A stretch of DNA of 64,000 bases, taken from the NCBI GenBank assembly GCA_027665725.1, contig JAQDDS010000002.1, positions 406,140 to 470,139 on the forward strand, written 5' to 3'. The translations under genes and the position numbers were made by a program. Under the pieces are notes generated by a model, which was given only the letters and a program-made list of their open reading frames with translations, made no database searches and was not told the DNA's origin. Positions 7,406 to 15,577 of this stretch are shown here, in pieces (position 1 is the stretch's first letter; each line of letters begins with the position of its first letter). This stretch comes from Streptococcaceae bacterium AF77-01CM03A. Its GTDB lineage: Bacteria; Bacillota; Bacilli; Lactobacillales; Streptococcaceae.

Positions 7406-8785
7406 ATGTTACACAATGCATTTGCCTATGTCACAAGAAAATTTTTTAAGTCTATTGTGATCTTTCTTATCATTCTCTTGATGGCTAGTTTGAGTTTGGT
7501 CGGCTTGTCTATCAAGGGAGCAACAGCCAAGGCTTCTCAAGAAACCTTTAAAAATATCACCAATAGTTTCTCCATGCAAATCAACCGCAGGGTCAATCAA
7601 GGTACTCCACGTGGTGCGGGGAATATCAAGGGTGAAGATATCAAAAAAATTACCGAGAATAAGGCCATTGAATCCTACATCAAACGAATTAATGCTATCG
7701 GTGATTTGACAGGCTATGAACTGATTGAAACGCCTGAAACCAAGAAAAATCTAACTGCAGATCGAGCTCAACGTTTTGGAAGTAGCTTGATGATAACAGG
7801 TGTAAATGACTCTTCTAAAGAAGACAAGTTTGTGTCAGGCTCTTACAAACTGGTCGAAGGAGAACATTTAACAAACGATGACAAATACCAGATTCTCCTG
7901 CACAAAGATTTGGCGGCTAAACATGGCTGGAAGGTAGGAGATAAGGTCAAACTGAACTCTAATATCTACGATGCAGATAATGAAAAAGGAGCAAAGGAAA
8001 CGGTAGAAGTAACGATCAAAGGACTTTTTGATGGACATAACAAATCTGCTGTGACCTATTCACAAGAACTTTATGAGAATACAGCTATCACAGATATTCA
8101 CACAGCTGCCCAACTCTATGGTTATACAGAAGATACAGCTATTTATGGAGATGCTACCTTCTTTGTAGCTGGAGATAAGAATCTAGATACTGTCATGCAA
8201 GAATTAGGATCTATCAACGGAATCAACTGGAAGATGTATAGCTTGATTAAGAGTTCATCTAACTATCCTGCCCTTGAACAATCTATCTCAGGCATGTACA
8301 AGATGGCTAATCTTCTCTTCTGGGGTAGCTTGAGCTTCTCTGTTCTTCTACTTGCTCTCTTACTGACACTATGGATTAACGCCCGTCGTAAAGAAGTTGG
8401 AATTCTCCTTTCAATTGGTCTTAAACAAGCAAGTATTCTAGGACAATTTATCACAGAAGCAGTTATGATTGCAATTCCAGCACTAATTTCAGCTTACTTC
8501 CTAGCTAATTATACAGCTCGTGCTATTGGGAACACAGTTCTTGCAAATGTTACATCAGATGTGGCTAAGCAAGCTAGTAAGGCAGCCCAAGCTTCTAATC
8601 TTGGTGGTGGTGCAGAAGTGGACGGCTTTAGCAAGACTCTTTCAAGTTTAGATATATCCATTCAACCTTCTGACTTTGCTATTATCTTTGTACTTGGCTT
8701 GGTTCTAGTAGTACTAGTTATGGCACTTGCCTCCAGCAATCTCCTCTTTAAACAACCAAAAGAACTTTTGATAGATAGTGAATAA
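7406..8785 (+). CDS. vex3: FtsX-like ABC transporter permease (Vex3-type)
   Basis: A 459-residue permease with the same plan as Vex1: an N-terminal membrane helix (about 14-36), an extracellular domain of about 250 residues, and three C-terminal membrane helices. The Gly/Ala-rich stretch near residues 390-415 sits in the last extracellular loop. An AGAAAGGA ribosome site precedes the ATG. Its length agrees with the pneumococcal Vex3 that I remember. In pneumococcus vex mutants have been linked to vancomycin tolerance; whether that holds here cannot be seen from sequence. Confidence 0.88.
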   Translation: MLHNAFAYVTRKFFKSIVIFLIILLMASLSLVGLSIKGATAKASQETFKNITNSFSMQINRRVNQGTPRGAGNIKGEDIKKITENKAIESYIKRINAIGDLTGYELIETPETKKNLTADRAQRFGSSLMITGVNDSSKEDKFVSGSYKLVEGEHLTNDDKYQILLHKDLAAKHGWKVGDKVKLNSNIYDADNEKGAKETVEVTIKGLFDGHNKSAVTYSQELYENTAITDIHTAAQLYGYTEDTAIYGDATFFVAGDKNLDTVMQELGSINGINWKMYSLIKSSSNYPALEQSISGMYKMANLLFWGSLSFSVLLLALLLTLWINARRKEVGILLSIGLKQASILGQFITEAVMIAIPALISAYFLANYTARAIGNTVLANVTSDVAKQASKAAQASNLGGGAEVDGFSKTLSSLDISIQPSDFAIIFVLGLVLVVLVMALASSNLLFKQPKELLIDSE

Positions 8786-8790
8786 AAAAC

Positions 8791-8838
8791 ATGCTACCTA
8801 TTCTCACTCAAATGAGATATAATATAGGTAGCATTTTT
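8791..8838 (+). terminator. Hairpin terminator between vex3 and vncR
   Basis: ATGCTACCTAT (8791-8801) pairs with ATAGGTAGCAT (8824-8834). An inner CTCA/TGAG pairing and a following T-run complete it. A TATAAT sequence (8818-8823) lies in the descending side and may be the -10 box of vncR, so terminator and promoter overlap. Confidence 0.7.
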
Positions 8839-8859
8839 GATAGAAAAGGATTTATATGA
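8791..8859 (+). CDS. Possible 22-residue peptide ORF before vncR
   Basis: An ATG at 8791 opens 22 codons and stops with TGA overlapping the vncR start (ATGA). It lies where pneumococcus carries the Pep27 gene. The sequence does not resemble the Pep27 that I remember, and no ribosome site precedes it. It also coincides exactly with the terminator stem, so chance is the simpler reading. Confidence 0.15.
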   Translation: MLPILTQMRYNIGSIFDRKGFI

Positions 8860-9512
8860 AAATTCTAATTGTAGAAGATGAAGACATGATTCGTGAGGGA
8901 ATTAGTGATTATTTGACGGATTGTGGCTATGAAACCATTCAGGCAGCAGATGGCCTTGAGGCCTTAGAACAATTTTCCAATCACCAAGTTGCCCTAGTTC
9001 TTTTAGATATTCAAATGCCTAAACTCAATGGTTTAGAGGTTTTGTCAGAAATCCGAAAAAGTAGTCAAGTTCCTGTCCTCATGTTAACAGCCTTTCAGGA
9101 CGAAGAATATAAGATGAGTGCCTTTGCTGCATTAGCAGATGGTTATTTGGAAAAGCCTTTTTCTCTATCTTTGTTAAAAGTACGAGTGGATGCCATCTTT
9201 AAACGTTATTATGATACTGGTCGTATTTTTACCTATAGAGACACCCAGGTAGACTTTGAAAGCTATAGTGCTAAAGTGGCTGGTCAAGAGGTTGCAGTGA
9301 ATGCAAAAGAATTGGAAATCCTAGACTATCTCGTAAAAAATGAAGGACGAGCCTTAACTCGGTCGCAGATTATCGATGCTGTTTGGAAGATGACAGATGA
9401 AGTCCCTTTTGATAGAGTGATCGATGTCTATATCAAGGAATTACGGAAAAAATTGGATTTAGATTGTATTCTTACCGTGCGCAATGTTGGTTATAAATTG
9501 GAGAGAAAATGA
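8856..9512 (+). CDS. vncR: Response regulator VncR (OmpR/PhoB type)
   Basis: 218 residues. The receiver domain has the acidic pair in VEDED near the N-terminus, the phospho-acceptor Asp in LLDIQMP (about 51), the conserved Thr in MLTAF and Lys in LEKPF. The C-terminal winged-helix DNA-binding domain (about 125-218) includes LTRSQIIDAVW and the RVIDVYIKELRKKL recognition helix. It would be phosphorylated by VncS, whose gene overlaps by four bases. The adjacent Vex exporter genes are a likely target or functional partner, as BceRS-type systems pair with FtsX-type exporters. Confidence 0.9.
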   Translation: MKILIVEDEDMIREGISDYLTDCGYETIQAADGLEALEQFSNHQVALVLLDIQMPKLNGLEVLSEIRKSSQVPVLMLTAFQDEEYKMSAFAALADGYLEKPFSLSLLKVRVDAIFKRYYDTGRIFTYRDTQVDFESYSAKVAGQEVAVNAKELEILDYLVKNEGRALTRSQIIDAVWKMTDEVPFDRVIDVYIKELRKKLDLDCILTVRNVGYKLERK

Positions 9513-10840
9513 GACGTTCAGGTTTATTTAAAAAAATTTTTATCTATACCTTCTCGGTATTTTCTACCTTGGTCATTTGTTTGCATTTGGCCATCTATTT
9601 CCTCTTTCCATCGACTTATCTCAGTCACCGTCAGGAAAGCATCGGGCAAAAGGCTACCGAAATAGCACAATCTCTCCAAGGCAAAGATAGTCAAGCTATT
9701 CAGGAAGTCCTTGAACTCTATTCTCAAAGTAGTGATATTAAGGGATCTATCAAGGGAGAGATGACCCAGGATAAGTTGGAGGTTAAGGACAATCTTCCCA
9801 TTGATAAAGAACGACAAACGGCCTCCTTGGTTATTGAGGAAAGAGAAGTTCAAACTAAGGATGGTCAGACGATGACCTTACAGTTTTTAGCTTCTATGGA
9901 TTTGCAGAAAGAAGCAGAAGACATCAGTCTGCAATTTTTGCCTTATACGCTATTAGCTTCCTTCATCATTTCGCTCCTCATCGCCTTTATCTATGCGAGA
10001 ACCATTGTTGCTCCTATTTTGGAAATCAAACGAGTGACTCGACGGATGATGGATTTGGATGCAGAAGTACGCTTGCGCGTGGATTCAAAGGATGAAATTG
10101 GGGATCTCAAGGAGCAAATCAATAGTCTCTATCAGCATCTCTTGACAGTCATTGCGGATTTGCATGAGAAAAATGAAGCCATCCTCCAGTTAGAAAAGAT
10201 GAAGGTTGAGTTTTTGCGAGGAGCTTCCCATGAACTGAAAACACCTCTAGCTAGTCTGAAAATCCTTCTGGAAAATATGCAAGCAAACATTGGGCGCTAC
10301 AAAGATAGAGACCATTATCTAGGAGTTTCTTTGGGTATCGTTGACGATTTGAGCCACCACGTGCAGCAGATTTTGTCCCTTTCCTCCGTGCAAGAATTAC
10401 GAGACAAAAAGGAGGAAATCAACCTTCTTGATATGACAGATCTTCTATTGAAGGACTATGATTTGTTAGCCAAAGAGAGAGAAATCACAGTAGATAATCA
10501 AGTCACTAACCAGAAAGTTTATCTAAATCCTTCAGTACTCAAGCTGATTCTTTCCAACCTTATCAGTAATGCGGTGAAACACTCTGTCCAAGGAGGCTAT
10601 CTAAAAATTGGTTCAAAAGATGGTTGGATGTTTATTGAAAACACCTGTACAACAGAAGAGCAAGATAAGTTTGAACAATCCTTTACAACTTCTAGTCGCC
10701 AAAGTAAGGGAGCTGGTTTGGGACTATTCGTCGTCAAAAGTTTATTAGAAAATGAAGAAATTGACTATCATTTTGAAAGAGACAATGATCACCTAGTATT
10801 TTTCATGAAGCTACCACAAGTCAATCCGGAAAGTGATTAA
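9509..10840 (+). CDS. vncS: Sensor histidine kinase VncS
   Basis: 443 residues with membrane helices near 9-31 and 139-163 around a short extracellular sensor, then a HAMP linker. The H-box is ASHELKTPL (His about 240), the N-box LILSNLISNAVKHS and the G-box GAGLGLFVVKSLL. It would phosphorylate VncR. The start codon overlaps the vncR stop (ATGA), so the two are translationally coupled. Confidence 0.9.
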   Translation: MRRSGLFKKIFIYTFSVFSTLVICLHLAIYFLFPSTYLSHRQESIGQKATEIAQSLQGKDSQAIQEVLELYSQSSDIKGSIKGEMTQDKLEVKDNLPIDKERQTASLVIEEREVQTKDGQTMTLQFLASMDLQKEAEDISLQFLPYTLLASFIISLLIAFIYARTIVAPILEIKRVTRRMMDLDAEVRLRVDSKDEIGDLKEQINSLYQHLLTVIADLHEKNEAILQLEKMKVEFLRGASHELKTPLASLKILLENMQANIGRYKDRDHYLGVSLGIVDDLSHHVQQILSLSSVQELRDKKEEINLLDMTDLLLKDYDLLAKEREITVDNQVTNQKVYLNPSVLKLILSNLISNAVKHSVQGGYLKIGSKDGWMFIENTCTTEEQDKFEQSFTTSSRQSKGAGLGLFVVKSLLENEEIDYHFERDNDHLVFFMKLPQVNPESD

Positions 10841-10916
10841 GAAAGGGTTTACATCTATCTAATTGGAAGAAATTCAATCTAAAGTACGGGAAAAACTAGA
10901 TTTTTTTATCAAAAAG

Positions 10917-10925
10917 TGATAAAAT
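10917..10925 (+). promoter_or_regulatory. fba promoter, extended -10
   Basis: TGATAAAAT about 50 bp before the fba start, with an AGGAGG ribosome site at 10961. The -10 box is part of a small inverted repeat, TTTATCA/TGATAAA. No clear -35. Confidence 0.5.
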
Positions 10926-10975
10926 GAACAATGTAAATGGGATATCCCATAAAAATATACAGGAGGCCTGATAAA

Positions 10976-11857
10976 ATGGCAATCGTTTCAGCAGAAAAAT
11001 TTGTCCAAGCAGCTCGTGACAACGGTTATGCAGTTGGTGGATTTAACACAAACAACCTTGAGTGGACTCAAGCTATCTTGCGCGCAGCAGAAGCTAAAAA
11101 AGCTCCAGTTTTGATCCAAACTTCAATGGGTGCTGCTAAATACATGGGTGGTTACAAAGTTGCTCGCAACTTGATCGCTAACCTTGTAGAATCAATGGGT
11201 ATCACTGTACCAGTAGCTATCCACCTTGACCACGGTCACTACGAAGATGCACTTGAGTGTATCGAAGTTGGTTACACTTCAATCATGTTTGACGGTTCAC
11301 ATCTTCCAGTTGAAGAAAACCTTAAATTGGCTAAAGACGTTGTTGAAAAAGCACACGCTAAAGGTATCTCAGTAGAAGCTGAAGTTGGTACTATCGGTGG
11401 TGAAGAAGACGGAATCATCGGTAAAGGTGAATTGGCTCCAATCGAAGACGCTAAAGCAATGGTTGCAACTGGTATCGACTTCTTGGCAGCTGGTATCGGT
11501 AACATCCATGGTCCTTACCCAGCAAACTGGGAAGGTCTTGACCTTGACCACTTGCAAAAATTGACAGAAGCTCTTCCAGGATTCCCAATCGTATTGCACG
11601 GTGGATCAGGTATTCCTGATGAGCAAATCCAAGCAGCTATCAAACTTGGTGTTGCTAAAGTTAACGTTAACACTGAATGCCAAATCGCATTCGCTAACGC
11701 AACTCGTAAATTTGCTCGTGACTACGAAGCAAACGAAGCAGAATACGACAAGAAGAAACTCTTCGACCCACGTAAATTCTTGGCTGACGGTGTCAAAGCT
11801 ATCCAAGCATCAGTTGAAGAACGTATCGACGTATTCGGTTCAGAAGGAAAAGCTTAA
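10976..11857 (+). CDS. fba: Class II fructose-1,6-bisphosphate aldolase
   Basis: A 293-residue zinc aldolase of glycolysis/gluconeogenesis that splits fructose-1,6-bisphosphate into DHAP and glyceraldehyde-3-phosphate. Metal-ligand motifs are IHLDHG (about 80), EAEVGTIGGEEDG (about 132) and IHGPY and LHGGSGIP further on. The codon use is that of a highly expressed gene. The true start is the ATG at 10976, just after AGGAGG; an in-frame upstream start at 10937 has no ribosome site and adds residues foreign to the family. fba follows vncS as in pneumococcus. Confidence 0.96.
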   Translation: MAIVSAEKFVQAARDNGYAVGGFNTNNLEWTQAILRAAEAKKAPVLIQTSMGAAKYMGGYKVARNLIANLVESMGITVPVAIHLDHGHYEDALECIEVGYTSIMFDGSHLPVEENLKLAKDVVEKAHAKGISVEAEVGTIGGEEDGIIGKGELAPIEDAKAMVATGIDFLAAGIGNIHGPYPANWEGLDLDHLQKLTEALPGFPIVLHGGSGIPDEQIQAAIKLGVAKVNVNTECQIAFANATRKFARDYEANEAEYDKKKLFDPRKFLADGVKAIQASVEERIDVFGSEGKA

Positions 11858-11884
11858 GAAGCTTGTAAAAGCTTGATTTAACAG

Positions 11885-11914
11885 GGTTTATCCGATTTGG
11901 ATAAACCTTTTTTC
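11885..11914 (+). terminator. fba terminator
   Basis: GGTTTATCC (11885-11893), loop GATTT, GGATAAACC (11899-11907), then seven T. Confidence 0.92.
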
Positions 11915-12066
11915 TTTATTTTGCCATAAATTTTTTATTGATTATCTAACATTTTTACCTATTGAGTAACTAGTACTAGTGTAGGATCGAAAATGTTAAG
12001 AAGTATTTTAGTTCTTTTTAGAACCTTGAATTTTTGGAATGTTAAAAAAACTTTGAATTTGATTAT

Positions 12067-12102
12067 AAAAACAATGGAATTCCCATTGTTTTTTGTTATA
12101 AT
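12067..12102 (+). promoter_or_regulatory. Perfect inverted repeat overlapping the helicase-island promoter
   Basis: AAAAACAATGG (12067-12077), loop AATTC, CCATTGTTTTT (12083-12093): an 11-bp perfect stem. TATAAT lies at 12097-12102, so the repeat covers the -35/spacer region of the only visible promoter for the downstream genes. It could be an operator, or a terminator isolating the island from upstream reading. Confidence 0.55.
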
Positions 12103-12124
12103 AACACTATAAGAGGAGGTTTTT

Positions 12125-15100
12125 ATGAAAACGTTTAAACAAGCATTGGAATCATATCTAAAATCATTAAATGAAAAACATACTATTTATGTATTAAAAG
12201 GCTTTAACTATTGGTTAGATGATCTTGATACAGATTTATTTTTAGGAGGCAAAACTGTAAATTCATATAAGAATTTAAAAGAATCTATTAAAGAATTATC
12301 TAGTGCGACTAGAGCAATGTTTTTATTGTATGAAAATCTTCTTTATTTATACGATCAAAATGCGTTGGGATCTATTGAATTTTTTACACAATATAAATTC
12401 ATTATAATTGAAAATGATTATTTTGATAGCTATTATCCAGGATTTCGTACTGATTTAGAAACAATTAAAAATGATTTCGAAAGTGAAGAAGATAATATAA
12501 TTCAAAAATTTTATTGTGATATTCAAAAAATAGATAACACTTTATTTATGAATTTTAATGAAATTCCTGATAAAGAATTTGAGACTATTAAGTTGACAGA
12601 AGTAGGAATAAATTTTGAAGTAGATAATAGTCTTGAAATAGAGTTATATAGGAATATAAATAACTTGGCACTTCAGGGAATTATTTTTGAGATTTTAAAT
12701 TTTGGTAAAGGGAAAATTTTATGTGAAAAAGAAGGAGAATATGGTAAAAATATAGGAATAATCAGAAAAAAATTTGAATCTATAAATATATTTATTACAG
12801 TTAAAGATGATTTTAATAAGCATGATGTTGAAGAGAGTGATTATAAAGAATACCTTGAAATTTTACAAAGAAAGAATCAGTCATATAATTTTTTAGATAT
12901 TCAAATATATCATGCCCCAGATGAAAATACTGAAACAAAAGAAATAAGCCAAGCTGTTATAATTGATAGAATAGTGAAGAATTGTATGAAAGCTCAAAAA
13001 GAGGAGCAGTTCCGAGATATTTTTGTTACAGCTCCTACCGGTGCAGGGAAGTCTGTAATGTTCCAAATTCCAGCAATTTATTTGGCAGAAAAAAGTAATC
13101 TAGTAACAATAGTCATAAGTCCTTTGATCGGTCTTATGAATGATCAAGTCAATAATATACAATCAATGACGAAACTAGCTGAAACAATTAACTCAGATTA
13201 TACACCGTCACAAAAAGAAAATGTTTTAGAACAAATAAAGAATGGTGATAAATCCATCCTCTATCTCTCACCAGAGACTTTGCTGTCTAATACAGATATT
13301 ACAAATCTAATTGGAGATCGGAAAATTGGTTTATTAGTTGTTGATGAGGCGCACATAGTCTCTACATGGGGGAAATCATTTCGTCCAGACTATTGGTATC
13401 TAGGAGAATTTATTTCAAGACTTAGAAAAAGTGAGAAATCTAATCAAAACTTTCCAATTGCAACCTTTACTGCAACAGCGACGTATGGTAGTAAAGACAA
13501 TATGTATTTCGACATAATTGAATCACTGAAAATGACTGCCGAAACATTTTTAGGTAGGGTGAGACGGGATGATATCGATTTTGAGATTACTAGTAAAACT
13601 AAAGAGATAAATTATCAAGATGAAAAATTATTAGTAGCAGTTGATAGCATTAATAAGCTTCAAAAGACAGGAGAAAAAACGCTTGTCTATGTTCCATACA
13701 GAAGGCATATAGATGACATATATTCCAGATTAGAAAATCAGGAGAAAATTGGTAAATACTCTGGTGAGATGTCCTCCGGAGAAAAAAATGAAACACTAGA
13801 AAAAATTGTTAGTGGTGAGAAAAATGTCGTGTTAGCAACAAAAGCTTTTGGTATGGGGATTGATATTAATGATATTAAATATGTATACCATTTTGCTCCA
13901 ACAGGGAATATCTCTGATTATTTACAGGAAATAGGAAGAGCTGCTCGTGAAAGAGGAATGAACGGTGTTGCTCTAACTGATTTCTTTAAAGAGGATTTTC
14001 GTTACATTAATCAATTATTTGGAATGTCTGCTATTAAACAATGGCAAGTTATCGCTGTATTAAGCAAAATTAATGAGCTATATAAGAAACATAAAAAGCG
14101 TAATTTTTTGGTTTCGCCAATGGAGTTTTCACATATTTTTGCAAACGAATCAGATACAAGCAGAATAGATGCTCAGTTAAAAACAGCATTATTGATTATA
14201 AAAAAAGATTTTGAATTACTAAATTCTTCAAATTATATTCCATTAATTTTTAAACCGAGAAGTATGTTTACTAATGCGTATTTTATGATTAAAGATGGTT
14301 TTGTTGATAAGTTAGTATCTAGTGATAATTTTAAATATTTTAGAAAAATACAGATGCCAAGAAATCATACAAATGAAACATGCACAAATCCGGTTAAAGT
14401 TGAATATGTCTGGGAAACATATGTACTTGATTTTAAAAAGATGTGGGAAGAAAAATATAAGGATTTATCTTTTGCAAGTTTTAAATATTCATTTTATAAC
14501 AATGAATTAAGCAATTTTGATTTTAAAGTTAATGAAGAATTAATCCCTAAAACAATAATTGAAATAAAATTCGATAAAATTAATTTTAATGATGCAATTA
14601 TTGAGATGTCTAACATCTTAAATGCATTAAAGGACATTTTTGATGATATTAGGCAATCTAGAAAGCATTTCACGGTTCGAGAGCTGGCTAATAAACTTAG
14701 AGAACGTTTATCATTTAAAAACACATATACTCCAGATCTCTTAGCACAATCAATGATTTATATTTTGAACAATATTGATACGGGTCATTTTGTAAGACAA
14801 AATTTTGCAACTTATAATTCACAGACAGATAAGTGGAATATTCAGACAGCTTCTTATGAGACTAGAATAAAAAAAATAATAAAACAGGCAAAATCATCAC
14901 TAACTAGTAACATAAATACTATACAGATTAGTGTTAAAAATAGAAACAGCAACAAAGATATTAAAGTGTTATTAGCTCAAATTATTGAAATTCTAGAATT
15001 AGCAGAAGTAAATATACGTACAGGAGATAATCCGGAATTTTTTGTACGTGTTAATAACTCCAATGCGATTGAAAAAATTATTAACGATAAGTTTTATAAG

Positions 15101-15565
15101 AGTAAAACGGTTGAGCAGGTTAAAGAGAAACATGATAATTCAACTAGAATAATGGAGTACTTCTTTACTCAACTTTCAACAAAGGAAGATCGTTGGAATT
15201 TTATTGAACAATATTTCTTGGGACATTTAGACACTACAGATAAAAAACAGATAAAGGACACTCAGAGACAGTCTAAAAAAGATAATGTCTCTATAACAAA
15301 TAAAGTTAAATTTTCATATTCTAACTGGGAAGAGGCAAGTGGTATTTCACCTGATGAATTTTATATTATTAATGAAATACCGATACCTACTTATTTTGGC
15401 GGGGAGTTCACATTAAATAATGAGACATATCCTTTTTCATATGTCTGGGAGGATAGAAAGATGATTGTGTATAATCCTGAAGAAACAGAAAAATCTATCA
15501 AGAACACAAACTGTGAATGGAAAATTATTTCTGAACAGGATTTGAAATTATCTGATTTTATGTAA
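12125..15565 (+). CDS. Large RecQ-like SF2 helicase, first gene of accessory island
   Basis: 1146 residues, unusually long for RecQ. Residues 1-280 are an uncharacterised acidic N-terminal region. The helicase core has Walker A APTGAGKSVMF (about 302-312), SPLIGLMNDQV, DEAH (about 405) and the RecQ-type loop STWGKSFRPDYWYLG. Core motifs FTATATYGS, ATKAFGMGID and YLQEIGRAARERG (about 598-610) follow. I see no RecQ zinc cysteines after the core. Residues about 650-1146 have no domain I recognise. Strong AGGAGG ribosome site. Base use is much richer in A+T than the flanking genes, which suggests transfer. It is followed after 12 bp by a NERD/UvrD gene. The likely role is a nucleic-acid-processing (defence or mobile-element control) complex; I cannot match it to a named system. 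Confidence 0.8.
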   Translation: MKTFKQALESYLKSLNEKHTIYVLKGFNYWLDDLDTDLFLGGKTVNSYKNLKESIKELSSATRAMFLLYENLLYLYDQNALGSIEFFTQYKFIIIENDYFDSYYPGFRTDLETIKNDFESEEDNIIQKFYCDIQKIDNTLFMNFNEIPDKEFETIKLTEVGINFEVDNSLEIELYRNINNLALQGIIFEILNFGKGKILCEKEGEYGKNIGIIRKKFESINIFITVKDDFNKHDVEESDYKEYLEILQRKNQSYNFLDIQIYHAPDENTETKEISQAVIIDRIVKNCMKAQKEEQFRDIFVTAPTGAGKSVMFQIPAIYLAEKSNLVTIVISPLIGLMNDQVNNIQSMTKLAETINSDYTPSQKENVLEQIKNGDKSILYLSPETLLSNTDITNLIGDRKIGLLVVDEAHIVSTWGKSFRPDYWYLGEFISRLRKSEKSNQNFPIATFTATATYGSKDNMYFDIIESLKMTAETFLGRVRRDDIDFEITSKTKEINYQDEKLLVAVDSINKLQKTGEKTLVYVPYRRHIDDIYSRLENQEKIGKYSGEMSSGEKNETLEKIVSGEKNVVLATKAFGMGIDINDIKYVYHFAPTGNISDYLQEIGRAARERGMNGVALTDFFKEDFRYINQLFGMSAIKQWQVIAVLSKINELYKKHKKRNFLVSPMEFSHIFANESDTSRIDAQLKTALLIIKKDFELLNSSNYIPLIFKPRSMFTNAYFMIKDGFVDKLVSSDNFKYFRKIQMPRNHTNETCTNPVKVEYVWETYVLDFKKMWEEKYKDLSFASFKYSFYNNELSNFDFKVNEELIPKTIIEIKFDKINFNDAIIEMSNILNALKDIFDDIRQSRKHFTVRELANKLRERLSFKNTYTPDLLAQSMIYILNNIDTGHFVRQNFATYNSQTDKWNIQTASYETRIKKIIKQAKSSLTSNINTIQISVKNRNSNKDIKVLLAQIIEILELAEVNIRTGDNPEFFVRVNNSNAIEKIINDKFYKSKTVEQVKEKHDNSTRIMEYFFTQLSTKEDRWNFIEQYFLGHLDTTDKKQIKDTQRQSKKDNVSITNKVKFSYSNWEEASGISPDEFYIINEIPIPTYFGGEFTLNNETYPFSYVWEDRKMIVYNPEETEKSIKNTNCEWKIISEQDLKLSDFM

Positions 15566-15577
15566 AGGAGATTAGCA

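Noticed and set aside
9524..9853. 109-codon minus-strand frame opposite vncS
   Set aside because: Shadow of a clearly coding histidine kinase region.
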